From the NCBI GenBank assembly GCA_025024175.1, contig QCXZ01000003.1:52718023-52782022 (forward strand): a DNA stretch of 64,000 bases. The letters are read 5' to 3'. This stretch comes from Rhyzopertha dominica. Its lineage: Eukaryota > Arthropoda > Insecta > Coleoptera > Bostrichidae. Below, piece after piece: positions 44,314 to 56,625 of the stretch; within the stretch, counting starts at the first letter, position 1, and each line of letters begins with the position of its first letter. Under the pieces are notes generated by a model. The model was not told the DNA's origin. It searched no databases and saw only the letters and a list, made by a program, of their open reading frames with translations. Both the position numbers and the translations under genes were made by a program.

Positions 44314-46610
44314 ATGTCTGACAAAATTCGTGAAGTAAGACAGTTTGTTTCCAAACCACCTAATTAATCAGAATGTTTAACAGTGAGTGCACCTTTCAAA
44401 GGACAAACTTAAAAAATAACTTTTATCTTGGCCATTCTGTGTTGTGGATTTGTAAAAAAAACAATTTTTAGATATTCCCTCGAAAGAACTCTGCTTTGTT
44501 TCTTTGAAGAGGTGATATATGAAATAATTCAACCTCTACCGCATTATTTAATAAATTATTGACAGGTTGTGTTGTAAAAATTTCAAAACTTGTGCAAATA
44601 ATTTATTACATAATCGTCCTCCATGTCTGTCTATTGCTACAAATTTTGTTAAACCAGCAATATATGTTCCGATATAATTAACAGTATTTCAAATTTCTTA
44701 CTATCATAACAATATAAATAAAACCGTAATAGCTAAACAGATACCCTTAGAGAGTCCTTATAAGATGCAAGTTCTTACATCAGAAACTTGAATTAAATTA
44801 ACGTTTGGTTTGGTTTTTTCTTTTTTATTAATAAAAATTGTATTCTAACTATACTTCAAATATTTTGTTTTGTTTTGCGGATCATATAATCTGTACAAGC
44901 TTTGCATGATTATCTGCAAAACAGCTATCATAAATACTTATACCATAAAGTTAATTAAACTCAACTATATATCGCATTTAAAGGTGGCGTTCTTAATTCT
45001 GTTCTATGGAGTCTCAGGTCTTGTTCTCGAACCAACTACAGCCGAATGCATCGGATAAATGTCATCCTGGAACGAAGCTGTCGAAATAAGTCACGTGTTA
45101 GATAAATAATCACCATTTTTACATTTTTTATCTATTCATTGCTTCTAATGTAACTAGACGTAAATATTACGGACGAAATTTGGGAGATTCCAAATATATA
45201 ACCCCCTTTCGTTTAAACTATTACTGCTTAAATGTGATACAATTATCCTCCATTTCTATTCATCAGCTCTAACTCTTTAAACTCAATTAAACACCAATTG
45301 TTCCAAATGTAAACATCCTCACGATGACACCGCAGTAGTTGCAAAGTTGAAATTATTCAATTGTAATTGTATAGATTTACAGGGCTCTGAAATTTAGATC
45401 CCCTCTCCGTTTGGGCTATAAACGGGAAGCCCTTTCAGTCAGGAATCTAATCGTCTGATTGCTGTTGTGTGGACTACAAAAACGATTAATTAATCGTGGG
45501 TCGGTTAAACCAATTAAAGCGAATTTCGTCGGCGCTCGGGCGAATTGTAATCACGTAAACATTTCGACTGCCTCCCCTTTTTTCGGTCCTTGTAACATTA
45601 TTAGAAAGACAGACACCTCACAAAAGAAGCTGCAACCTAATCGGGTAAGGATTTTGATGTTATCCAAACTTTTGCAATAACATATTAACACTGACTTGGT
45701 ATAAAACCTAAACTAAGTTTAGCTGGAAACTTTTCAACTTTTTAGCAAACAAGAGGTAAATATAATTATATATTTTTTGCGAAATCGTTCTTGATTTGTA
45801 TATCTTTCAACCAGCTACACATTACTGCAGCTTTATTCTCCTTAATTAGTACATATTTATATATTCTGTTTGTGTAGTTTTACCAAAATTTAGTTCGAAC
45901 AGGTCTTTTTGCTACATTAAAAATATCTAAACTAAACACTAAGAATACACAAGAATAACTAAAACCTTAGATTGGACAGATTTCTACTCTGCATGATCTG
46001 TAGATTGCATGAGTGTATTGCAGCGACCCAAAATTTTCGCGTTTACGAAATTAGTGTTGTAAACGCTAGTTACAAATCAGCATAAAGCGTATCGACTTCC
46101 TAGATCTAAAAGGCGAAAGCGATTGAGTACTAGAATAGTTACCGTCGTAATGTAACCGTAAGTCATAATTACTAAGTCATTCCGAATATAAACACATCAT
46201 TGACTGTAATCAGCGTAATAGCAGTAGTGATGATATTGAATTTAATAATTAAGCAAAACATGTATGCTCTATTATGGATATACGAGAAGTAGTTTCTAAA
46301 AATAGAATTATCGAATGCTGTATCTAAATTTTAAAGACCAATACAAATTACAACTTATGCCAGATATTCTCGCTCCATTTAAAGTCCTCAACAACAGCCT
46401 CTCTTGATATTGTTTTGAAACCAGTCTACATCAGCAATTTTTTTATTCCTAGCGAATTATTAAAGATTATAGTGCATAGTCCAACTGAAACTAGCTCAAA
46501 ATTTACCTAACAATACGAGGATGAATCCTTTCAGCGTCCATAACATAAGATAATATTTTCTCGGAGAGATCGCTGTCTCTTGAAAACACTGACCAAAAAG
46601 TTATAAGTCA
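44314..46610. other. Anonymous intergenic DNA, about 2.3 kb
   Basis: No gene recognised. The stretch 45380-45620 is less AT-rich, with a small hairpin GGGCT...AGCCC at about 45413-45432 and homeodomain-type TTAATTAAT sites near 45485. It could be a conserved regulatory element, but that is conjecture. Confidence 0.4.
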
Positions 46611-46640
46611 GACGTTTCGATTACACCTGTAATCTTTGTC
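46611..46640 (-). repeat. Hairpin module GACAAA-ATTACA...TGTAAT-GAAACGTC
   Basis: On the minus strand GACAAAGATTACAGGTGTAA then TCGAAACGTC: a perfect GATTACA/TGTAATC stem followed by GAAAC. It has the same architecture as the hammerhead-like module at 21.35 kb, with a decayed CTGANGA box. Confidence 0.4.
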
Positions 46641-47224
46641 AAAACGAAGAACCTCAAAATTTGAACTTGTGTCAGGCTGCAAAGACCATTTTAACGTAAG
46701 TTAAGAACCAGGTTTTATTTAATAAATGCTGTATATACTTTATTTTTATTATTTAGCTGGAAGAAGACAAATAGATTATATACTGACGATTGGAAACATA
46801 TTACTGAAGTGGGACGTTATTCTACACATTGTTAATGGTCAACCAAATAGGATAGGTAAGAACTACAACCCTCTAAAGGGAGAAAGTAAACGCTTAGTAG
46901 AAGAAGCTGCAGTTATTGCTGAGCAACGTTTTATCAATCGGGCTTTAGATTTAGGTTCCCCTTTAACCAGTATAAGTTTTCATTTTATCAGTGGTATTTT
47001 ATGCATCCGGAATAAACATTATTTGTATAGTACTTTGGTTTGCCTTCTAAACTTAAATATTCTTAGGTACTGCTCAGATGCAAGACGTAGTGACAAAGAT
47101 CGCACAAGAGTTGGCAGGCATTAAAAAAAAAAGAATTCGCAGAAAGTGCATATACTGCAATTTATGATTAGCCGTGCAACATTCGGCAGTATCTCCAATG
47201 CTTGTACTGTATAAATAAACTTTT
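46641..47224. other. Anonymous sequence with one 132-codon open frame
   Basis: The frame 46726-47124 (+) begins with a hydrophobic, Tyr/Leu-rich stretch and shows no known motif. I cannot tell whether it is an exon or chance. Confidence 0.35.
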
Positions 47225-48450
47225 ACGTCACTGTACCTGAAAGTAGTAAATACAAAGAAGGCAACTCACAAGGACTTTATTTGTAATGAACCACTACATA
47301 CGCGATATGGTGCCATTCTGATGTGCGAAATGACGTCACGACCAATGAGCAGACGTTTTGGTTGTTCTTTAAATTTGAATGTTATCTGCAATTTTCTGAT
47401 TAAATAACTTGTTCTGAATATGTTGCGCAGTTTTCTAAGATGATTAAGTTAGTGTCGGTACCTACTCATCACTTCCAATTGCCGTGTATTTCACCAAAAT
47501 GGAATTTATAGGGACTACGCAATTGCCTTTGGCATTATTGAAAAGAAAAGTAAATAAGGAGTAACGCCTGGTAAAAAGGGTTGTTGTTATTGTATTCTTT
47601 CTTAACTTCTTCTTAACAAAAAAAACAGATATATTAATTACGAAGTAATTAATCAACCTTTTCATTTTGTAACGTTATCTGACACTGTATGACAATNTGT
47701 ATCACAATATTGCAATTTTGAATATTGCATTGAAGGATTTGGCAGCTATGAAAGCGATGGTCGCTAGATAAAGATGAAATCCGCCAATACTTACTATTCC
47801 ATCTCTTGCTCGCACTCTGGGAATTATAACGAGTGTTTATTTAAAAAGGTCATCAAGTCGCCGATGACTGACATAACATTTTCAAGTATGTCACTTCACA
47901 AAAACATTTCGACATGGCAGTTATAATTAGAATTTGATTACTGAACATTGAAATAAAAGAAGTATTTACGCTGTACCGGCTCAATAGAAGAAAACGCGGA
48001 AATCCAGAAAAAAACGGTGGGAAGTTTGCAACCTACGGCCTCTATCAATCGTGAACTCGTCAATTCTTAGTGTTCCTGCATGGGTTTTCATGTGGTTCAG
48101 ATTTGGCCAAATGGAAATTATTTAGGTAGAAACTGAGACCCGGACCATTAAATAACTAATAATATGTTAATGTTTTTAACTTCAACATAACCTCATTTTG
48201 CGTCAACAAATAGACAAGGCGTGAATTGCAACGGGCGGTAGGAAAAATAGATTTTCGATTTTGACATTGAATTGACAATGGACAGATTATGTTCGTTCTG
48301 TCTTTGTCAGTTAAGTAATCATAAACGAATTGATTACTTTTTTAAATGAACACCCTATATCATTATTGCCTTTTGTGTTGACTGATCAAACCTGAGAATA
48401 GGGTTGGCGATACCTTATAATGCAGTGACCTTATAGTAAACAGGTCGGTA
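47225..48450. repeat. Diverged dispersed repeat, copy 2, interrupted
   Basis: Blocks at 47226-47250 (TACGTCACTGTACCTGAAAG), 47785-47812 (GCCAATACTTACTATTCCAT) and 48370-48440 (AACCTGAGAATAGGGTTGGCG, ATACCTTATAATGCAGTG) correspond in order to 27890-28130, with long insertions between them. The nature of the element is unknown. Confidence 0.35.
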
Positions 48451-50189
48451 CTCCACCATGTGGCAGTCACTATCATTGTTTAGTTCATCAGTGACTAATG
48501 GGATCCCTAAATATACCATGACATCATCTATTTGTTTTTTATATCGTACTTCATAACAAAGATTGCGGTACACCCACTTTATAGTCATTGTAGGTTGCAA
48601 GGATTGCAAAAAACATTTTTACATCGAGAAGATAGTGTTTGCGCGCGTATGAACTTTAATGTAGCATAATTTTATAAATTAATATTCTCTCAATTTGCAA
48701 AAAAAAACTTATCAAAGGTGATTGTTTGTTTTGTGCAAAGACCATTTGAAATCAGTAGTATTCAAAAGTTAGAGAAAGTTATAGAAAATGAAAGTGGCGA
48801 CTGACAACAATATGTCCAGGGACAATGGCAACAATATGTAATGTTATTCATTCAAAATACAGTATAGTCCAGGGATTGCTGCAAACTTATTTCAAACACA
48901 AAATTTTTTGTTAAGGAAATTGTCATTCCAGTTGCAATATAATTTTTACATATATCTAAGATATAGTCTAGAATAATTAAACAATAATTCTACTACAACG
49001 TGTTCAATCAGAATACGGTATTATCTCGCACAGTTGTTCTTTATTATTCACCGCAACCATTTTTCTATATTTCAAAGTTCTTTTAATATGTTGTGGCTCA
49101 TACTTTTACCAACAACCGGATTAGTTAAAAAATACTCTTGGCATCTTTAAACTGACTTGAGGTAATAAGTGGCATTTAATTTGTGAGGAACATTACTATG
49201 TATGAATTTTTACGTTCCACATTCTACCCAGAAACGCTGCATTTCCTTCTAATTGAATATTACTCACTGCACGTACTCACCATATGTGCATGCCAGTCTG
49301 TTTTAATTAAATGTAACTACTGGAGCTAACAGAATTTGTTTGGCCAAACTCATTTTAAGCGTGCACCAATTACGAGTACGTACTAAATGAATAGCAACCT
49401 AATTTCAACGAATTCGTTTACTTCGTGGCGATTCCGCTGTTTAACATCATGAGGTGTGACGAGTAATTTTCACGCCACAAACTCGTACTCCAAAATACAC
49501 GTTGGAATTCTACTTGACACCGAAATTGATGCGGGTTTACCTTCAGCAGAGCTCAAGCATCTGTTTAAACAGAGGAGAGCGATTCGAATCGCCAGGACAT
49601 CCCTTTCAAGAGGGACCTTCCAGTCGTTGGAACAAAAGCGTATATACGAAGTTGTTGGCCAGTCTGCAAGTGGGAAACTTTACAAACCTCTACTCCTCCG
49701 AGACAGCTTTATCAATCCCGCTGAGTTGCAGTATATCCGCTATAAAACTTAAAACTAACTTCAAAAGTGGATGCAAAATGTAAAACAGAAGTGGTAAGGT
49801 TAGTTGGTATAAAGTCCGTCTCTGAGTTTCGCTTTGCTTTTAGTGAACTTTCGAACATTTGTAGCAACATATATATTATCTTTGCAATTAAAATAGAGTG
49901 TTATGTACGAATAAGCAAAAACAGTAATCAAGTGTCGATGTGGTGTGAAATTATTTTGGTACATTTATGTAAGTGCTAGGTATACAAAATTCCTATTCAA
50001 ATAGGGTTTAGTAGATGCCTACTCAAGATAACAAAATAAAAACACGCAGAAAAGTATTAACTAGCGTTAGGAAATCGAAGGGTTTTAAACTAATTTATTT
50101 AAAATACTAGCGGACCTAACATACGTTGTCCTGCATGATATTCCAAGCCTTTAGGATATTAAAATAAATGAAATGACTGAATGAATGCA
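48451..50189. other. Anonymous intergenic DNA
   Basis: Overlapping open frames at 49456-49783 lie in a more GC-balanced stretch without recognised motifs. At 50105-50150 the sequence ACTAGCGGACCTAACATACG (then TTGTCCTGCA) resembles the 3' UTR of RTE-type elements. Confidence 0.4.
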
Positions 50190-50660
50190 TACACAAAAAT
50201 TAATTCAAGTCGATCCAGCCGTTTAGCTGCAGTATAGATAAATATCCTAGATACCGACTACAGCGCCATCTGCCGGGCTGATTTGTCAATGTAAACCATC
50301 TAGGGCGCCACCCAAACGCAAACAAAAAAATTCATTCAAATCGGTCAAGCTGTTTAGGAGGATATAGATAAATAATCTAGATACCGACTGCAGCGCCATC
50401 TGTCGGGCAGATTTGTGAGTCAAAACCGTCCAAGCCGCTACCCAAACGCATACAAAAAATTCATTCGAATCGGTCCAGCCGTTTAGTTGCGGTATAGGTA
50501 AATAACGTAGATACCGACTGCTGGCGGGAGGGGGCTGATTTGTAAATCTAAACCATCCAGGCAGCCACCCAAACACATACAAAAAAAATCATTCAAATCG
50601 GTCCAGCCGTTTAGGAGGATTTCGGTGACATACACACGTACGCTAGAATTTTATATATAA
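50190..50660. repeat. Tandem array, about 130-bp unit, with an RTE-like 3' tail
   Basis: GTTTAG within CCAGCCGTTTAG-type boxes recurs at 50221, 50352, 50481 and 50609 (spacings 131, 129, 128). Each unit contains GATACCGACTGCAGCGCCATCTG-like sequence, a CCACCCAAACGCATACAAAA stretch and TCATTCAAATCGGTCCAGCC (or close variants). The last unit ends GACATACACACGTACGCTAG then an AT-rich tail. The AAATCGGTCCAGCCGTTTAG phrase is typical of RTE-type or SINE 3' ends in arthropods, so this looks like a retroelement tail amplified in tandem. Confidence 0.65.
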
Positions 50661-53600
50661 AGATATATGTTCAAGCTTCAGAAGTAGGGGGTATTCGACC
50701 TTTTGGTTTAATAAAATTAAATAAACTCTTTTTTTAGTGCCAAGCTTTCGTCTTTATTAAAGAATCATCAAAATACCTTGGGGCTACAAATTCATCTTAT
50801 GTGTGATAAATTTTCGGAAGAATGCGGCCGTTAATTAAACACTGACAAAAAATTATTCATCTGACATTTTAAATATATTTGTAATCTGTTTTCCATAAAC
50901 AAATTGGTCACTATATGGCTTAAAGGTAAATTCATTCTGCAATCTGAGCTTTGTTTCATAAGAAATAAGTAGATTTTAAACAGTGCTGATATAATTTGGC
51001 TACTGTATCAACTAAGAGGGTCTTCACTAAATTTTCATATGAAGCTTAGTTATTAACTTGTTTTGAAGGCAGCATTGTTCTATTTTGCAAGAAACAGACA
51101 TTTGTATTTATTACTATTTACCTATTTACAGTAAAGCAACTTTAAACTTGTTGCGCGTACCCTACGACACATAATATTTTGATAGGTAGCAGGGTAGCTA
51201 ATGTATGGTAGTCAGCTGGCTGGTGGCTGCACTTACTAATAAGTGAAGAGATGGGCATCTTTCTTAATAAATCTGTTCTCTAGGTATCGGTTGGCTCATG
51301 TGGAGCACCGAACTCTACAAAATATATTTTATATAGCTCGGTGATGTGGAGACGGGTCGCAGCTCCTTATCTGCTGAATCCTTTCTCCGAGATCGGACTC
51401 CACGTGTTTGTACCTCTTTTGTCATACTTCTGCTATTCCGTTTCCAAATACAAATAACAAGAAAGTACTTTTCGAAGGTAAACAGTAACAAAAGGTTGAA
51501 AGATAAATAAATTCAATCACAAGATACAATAAGAAATTTTGGGAAAACTAGAATGCCAGAACTACAAAACCAATATCCATTGGCAAAATTAAAATCATTA
51601 CGTAAGCGCGGTTTACAAGAGCCCAGAACAAATGATTGGAATTTGATCAAAAGCCGTTTCCTACCGTCCTTAAAAGCAGACGTGGTTATTAAAAGTAGGC
51701 TATTCATTATTTTAGCAGATAGCTAAATAATTTTATAGATATAGAGCACACGCAAGAAGCATTTCCTTTTTATGATAATCTTTTTAGACATTGCTTGTAA
51801 ATACATCGAAACTAACTCCCAAATACAGAGACAAGCAGCACGTCTCTTTCAAAACAGGAATTTGAAACAGCTGACGTATCAGGTTTTTTTTTATTTAGAT
51901 ACCTATAGGCTTAAATAACTTGATTTTTTTTTCAAATAGTGCGATGTAAATATTTTATTGCACTACAATAAACAATCCCTTTCATTTGATAAAGGTAGTA
52001 TTTTTAATATTTTAATTGACCGTTTTGCATTAATTAAAGATTAACAGATGTTTTGAAATTTTCAAGAAATCTTGTTTGCGTCTTGCCGAGTTTGTCTTGT
52101 TTTTATATTTCTATCGTATTTACTTTACGTTATATGCAGTTTAGAGCATCGCTGAAATCGTTACACAAACGCTTTCTCATGTGTTAAAGAAATTGTTAAA
52201 TTATTAGTACCTGTTGTTTCGATCTGACTGTTAACATTTCCCTCAACCTTCTGTAGCATCAGAGAAAACAATCTAGTAATAGACATAGAGTATCCCTTTT
52301 CTAAGGTTCAAAAACAGGTAGAGTTACGTAAAAGTGATTACTAGGAAATCGAGTAGATGTATATGAGTTTAAGGATTCTACATATAGCAAAGAAAATATT
52401 GGTTTTAGGAATGTATCGCATAGATACAAAACAAGTAACATGATTAAGCTGATACGCAAAATTTAAGCTACACCTGTGCATATTTTTGTCATAATTTAAA
52501 TCTATACTTTTTGTAATCTTATTGTTTTTCTTAAATACCACATACAAGGTGGTTGATTTTGGTGTTTCAGCTTTGGCCATTTTAGTTCAAATATCTGTTC
52601 CAAAATCTGAGTACACTTCAGATGGCGCCATGTTTGTTGTCTTCCAGGCCAAGTTGATTAATATCAAAAGCAAAGCACCGTGACAGAACAAGCGAGCAAT
52701 GGTCAAATTGTGAAATTGTCATTAGCATTAAGATTTTTGTATAAGAAAAGTGTTGCATAAATGTTAATGTGCAGATTTTAATCTTTAAGACGACAAGTCT
52801 ATACCATGTTGTACATACCATCAGTATGGGCGGTAATGGTGACAGATTAAAACAATGGGATATGGGCTTGCAGATTGCAATTACAGGTATGTATAATTAA
52901 TCAATACAAAGTGATGCACATGAACAAAAGTTGAAAAATATTTCGTTGATTTGTTTATTTTTAGTGTGCTGCCTTGCTGTTGTCCAACTCCGAAGGTGTA
53001 ACTGATGGTTAGAAAGTACTTGTCCTCACGTATACACAGGAGTACAAAAACCTGCTGAGTCTCATAATCATTATTAAATTAAGACCCACAATAGAGTATA
53101 GTTGCAAAGTATTTGACCAGTCCAAGGGATTGATGTCGTTGTAGTGCAGTGCACTAATTCTTCGTGGTGTCTGCTATAGAATTACTCTTATACATTAATT
53201 TAAAACCATATTTTGTAATCTTTGTAGCACAACTTATGCACTGATCGCAGTAAAAATAAACTATTGTTAATATACTGATTAAGATATAGTTTTGGTGTTT
53301 TTATAAAACTGACGTAAAGGAGGACATAGACGTTGTTCGTGTTGGGCGGTTTTAGCTAAACAGGTAAAGTTGTGCAGAGAGGAACGAAGAAGACATGCGT
53401 CTACACATTGCAAACTGAAGACTGCAGTCTTGTTCTACTTGTAGTGATATGCAAAATCGAATGTGGTAGTAATTTACTAATAATGGTGTCTGCATTTGCA
53501 GTAAAAGTTAAATGTGAAAGAAAGCACAAACCGCCACAATGGGCATTTCCCTTTTTTTTAAATTACTTTTGGAATTTTTCATGTAAAGAATACATTTTTA

Positions 53601-53854
53601 CTTTTTTTAACTTATTTATTAATTCATCAAATGCATTATTTTTAGCACATTTTCCAAAAGGTGCTAATGTCCGTCTGTCACACTTATAGCTCGAGAATGC
53701 TCAACGGATCGGAACCATTGGATAGGTATTTGGCCTAACGATGGTCAACATGTATGTATATCCTATTTTCTGGATTTAACTTTACATAAATACTAATGGT
53801 TCTTATAATATTACTCAGTGAAATCTTAACTGTTGTCCTGGTTAGGGTATAAAA
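50661..53854. other. Anonymous intergenic DNA, about 3.2 kb
   Basis: No gene, RNA or element ends recognised. Open frames (for example 53372-53689) have no known motif. A weak inverted pair CACCGA...TCGGTG lies at about 51307-51345. Confidence 0.45.
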
Positions 53855-54040
53855 GCCGTCGTTGGTTAGAGTGCTTCCTAACATTTCACTAGCTCGAGTG
53901 GCAAGCTTCTTCGGAGGTCTTTCCGTCTCCGGTGCTGATCGTAGACTGTCTATGTCCAGCACCGGAGATGGAAGGACCTCTGAAGAAGCTTGCCACTCGT
54001 GCTAGCGAAACGTTAGGAAGCAACTCCAACTGACGACGGC
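53855..54040. repeat. Inverted pair of Penelope-like 3' modules
   Basis: Arms 53855-53937 and 53957-54040 are inverted copies around a 19-bp spacer. The right arm reads CTGAAGA (53980-53986), A, a GCTTGC/GCTAGC stem with one mismatch, then GAAACGTTAGGAAG (54007 on). This CTGANGA-hairpin-GAAAC order is typical of tails of Penelope-like elements. The left arm carries the decayed version on the minus strand (GTGAAATGTTAGG). No RT is attached. Confidence 0.55.
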
Positions 54041-56039
54041 CTACAGACGCGAATCAGACAATAGTTCTTCACCTGGCCGCGAAAGCTTTAACCAATTCGC
54101 CAGTTCTGCAGTTTTATAAATGTGACATGGTGTTCGTTTACTATACCTATATAGGTATTCTACTTCCAACCGCTACAGAATTAAAATTGCACAGTTGTAA
54201 ACGTTCACATCCAGACACCAGCAATTTAAAATCAAGTGCCAACAAGCAAAGCTGATGGTTTTGTCCATAAACTTTGGTTTTGCCAGTTTTACTCGTCTGG
54301 GTAAGGTAGTAAACTTATAAAATAAACTTGTCTATTGAAGAATATGAGTTAATCGTTTTACTTAATTGTGGGTATTTTGAATAAGTACGTTTGGTATAAA
54401 TTGATATTTTACAGTAAGTATTTTTAAGTTAGCACAAATGTTAGTATTTGCAAACATAAATTCGCGGAGGGCTAATCACTTCATTGCACATGAAATAGTA
54501 AATTAAATACAAAGAGCCTCAGGTATACGGTGTGACCTTTATTTAACACAATAAGCATGTAATAACAAAAGCTGTCATGATAAATATAATTTCAAACTTG
54601 TGAAACATTGTTTAATATTTATAAAAAATAATGTATGTATTGTCTTCCAATTTATTATCAACAGGATTTAATAGATTATCATGTGTTTTTCTTTAATAAT
54701 GATTCCTGTTATTAATATTCCTTGTAGTTACGTTTCACATTTTAAATACTATTTCATTTTTGCTTCAGCAACTACTAGTTCTATAGGAATCCTGAGTAGA
54801 TATATCCATAAGCTCAGAAAATACTTATGTAAAGTGAATTTCTCATTGCATTATAACTGGCACCACTATTATAGTGGACTTATTATAACAATAGCTTCAG
54901 TCGTTCAGTCTAACTTTTTTGTCGTTTATTTCCCTGTAGTCTTGGCCTTCACCAACATTTTATTGTAACCAACAGATAATAATATCTTTGTAGTTTTATA
55001 TACCTGCTTTTAATATAGTTCATAGTATCTTGCATAGACAACTCATATGAGCTTTCTATCGTTCAGAATCAATATATATGAACTAGGTGGAGTGTAGCTA
55101 CAGGCTACATGTTAAGCAGACCTCGTCAAATACCTTATTGTGTGCCTTTCTTCTTGAAGGTAGTGTACATTGTACGTACATGGTAATGACCCACTTCAAA
55201 CAAACCTGTGTCACATATACCTTATTGAAACTGATCCATTTTCAAATAATACACAAACTGCTAATGTCATAGGTAAAAAACGCTGTGCATACATTTTCTT
55301 GAATACCATCCTGATAGCTTACAAATTACAACTCATATTAATAGTTCTTTGACTGTTTTGTGATAATCTATTTGTCAGTTTGATAGAGACAACAATCTGA
55401 CACAACAGCAAAATTAAGTCGACCTGTGTGACAACGAACCTGAAACGAACATGAACCATCTGAAACGGGCACGCGTTTTGGAGCCAGTAGTTAAGACATA
55501 TAAAACATATAAAAACAATAAGAGTAAGATATCGCTTTTCGATTGGGAATAATTTTTGGTAACTTTGGGTCTTTGTTACCATGAGTTGAGATTGGTAGAC
55601 ACAAATATTCTGTTGGACATCGTTTCAGTTTGAGTGTATATTTTTATTATAAATGTTGCATATCCAATAAAATGAACCATAAAAATGTTGTGTGCTTTTA
55701 GTATATAGTACATATTATTCAGCGTTATGTCTCTTGCATATCGACGATTGTTAACCGACCAGCTATTTTGCCAAACGAAAGAACCGAATTAATCAACTTA
55801 TTCAATGGTAGTTCAATCGTTTGACCACAAGAAATTACAGACGTAAGAAAGCATGTTGTGTGACGTTAGAAATACTGTTAGTATTGACGTCAAAACACGC
55901 ACGTAACGTTAAATTTTTTTATGTATTTGGGCTGTGACATTTTGCTCTGTTAGGGCCGTGAAAAAGGGTCACTTTTAGGTGGTGTTATTAACATGATTGT
56001 TACAGAATAGCTTTGATGTAACAAATTGTAAGCAAGGTA
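54041..56039. other. Anonymous intergenic DNA, about 2 kb
   Basis: AT-rich, no gene recognised. Short open frames at 54681-54968 and 55319-55582 lack known motifs. Confidence 0.45.
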
Positions 56040-56049
56040 GGCACCAAAA

Positions 56050-56622
56050 ATGCTTACGGACCAGAACAAAGAGCAGGGAATTTCAAGTGGACGGGTGTTT
56101 TTGGATCGTTATCGACTAGATGGACGACGAAATGTGGACATCCTACGGCATCCCAGAACCAAACAAGTCAATGCAGTGGTGCCATTCAATTTCACCAAAA
56201 CCGAAAAAATCTCCTTACATGAGTCCGAAAATTATGACAACTGTTTCCTGGAATGATAAGGTCGTTCTCGTGGTTGAATTTATTTAACGTGGGGTAACAA
56301 TTACTGCTGCGAGATGCAGGGAAGTGTCGCCAGGAGTAGTCCACCTCCACGACAATGCTCATCCCCACACCACTGCCACAACAAGAGAAGATTTAAATTT
56401 TTCGAGCATTCACCTTATAGCCCTCACCTTGCACCTAGTGACCGTTTCCTCGTTTTACACTTAAAAGAGTGGCTTGCTGGACAACGTTTCGAGAACGACG
56501 AGGATTGCAAGACTACCGTTATAAAATGGTTCAATCCCCAGGAAAAGAACTTTTATGCTGAGTGCAAAGTTTATGTAAAAATGAGATACGAAACTAAAAG
56601 TTTAAATAAAAGATATTTCTAA
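56050..56622 (+). pseudogene. Mariner transposase fragments, inactive
   Basis: Two or three frames together follow the mariner (SETMAR-type) transposase from its middle to its end. 56050-56256 holds FLDRYRLDG and, in shifted frames, SISPKPKKS-type sequence (about 56190-56215) and KIMTTVSWNDK at about 56228-56260. Around 56344-56390 another frame reads HLHDNAHPHTTAT, carrying the second catalytic aspartate. The frame 56314-56622 encodes FFEHSPYSPHLAPSD, KEWLAGQRFENDED and KWFNPQEKNFYAE. The third catalytic position in SPxLAPSD is histidine here. The N-terminal HTH part and the TIRs were not found. It is an old, dead copy. Confidence 0.8.
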
Positions 56623-56625
56623 CGA

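Noticed and set aside
46726..47124. 132-codon open frame, one of the longest outside recognised elements
   Set aside because: No recognisable domain, no conserved splice or start context I could defend. Kept only as anonymous sequence.
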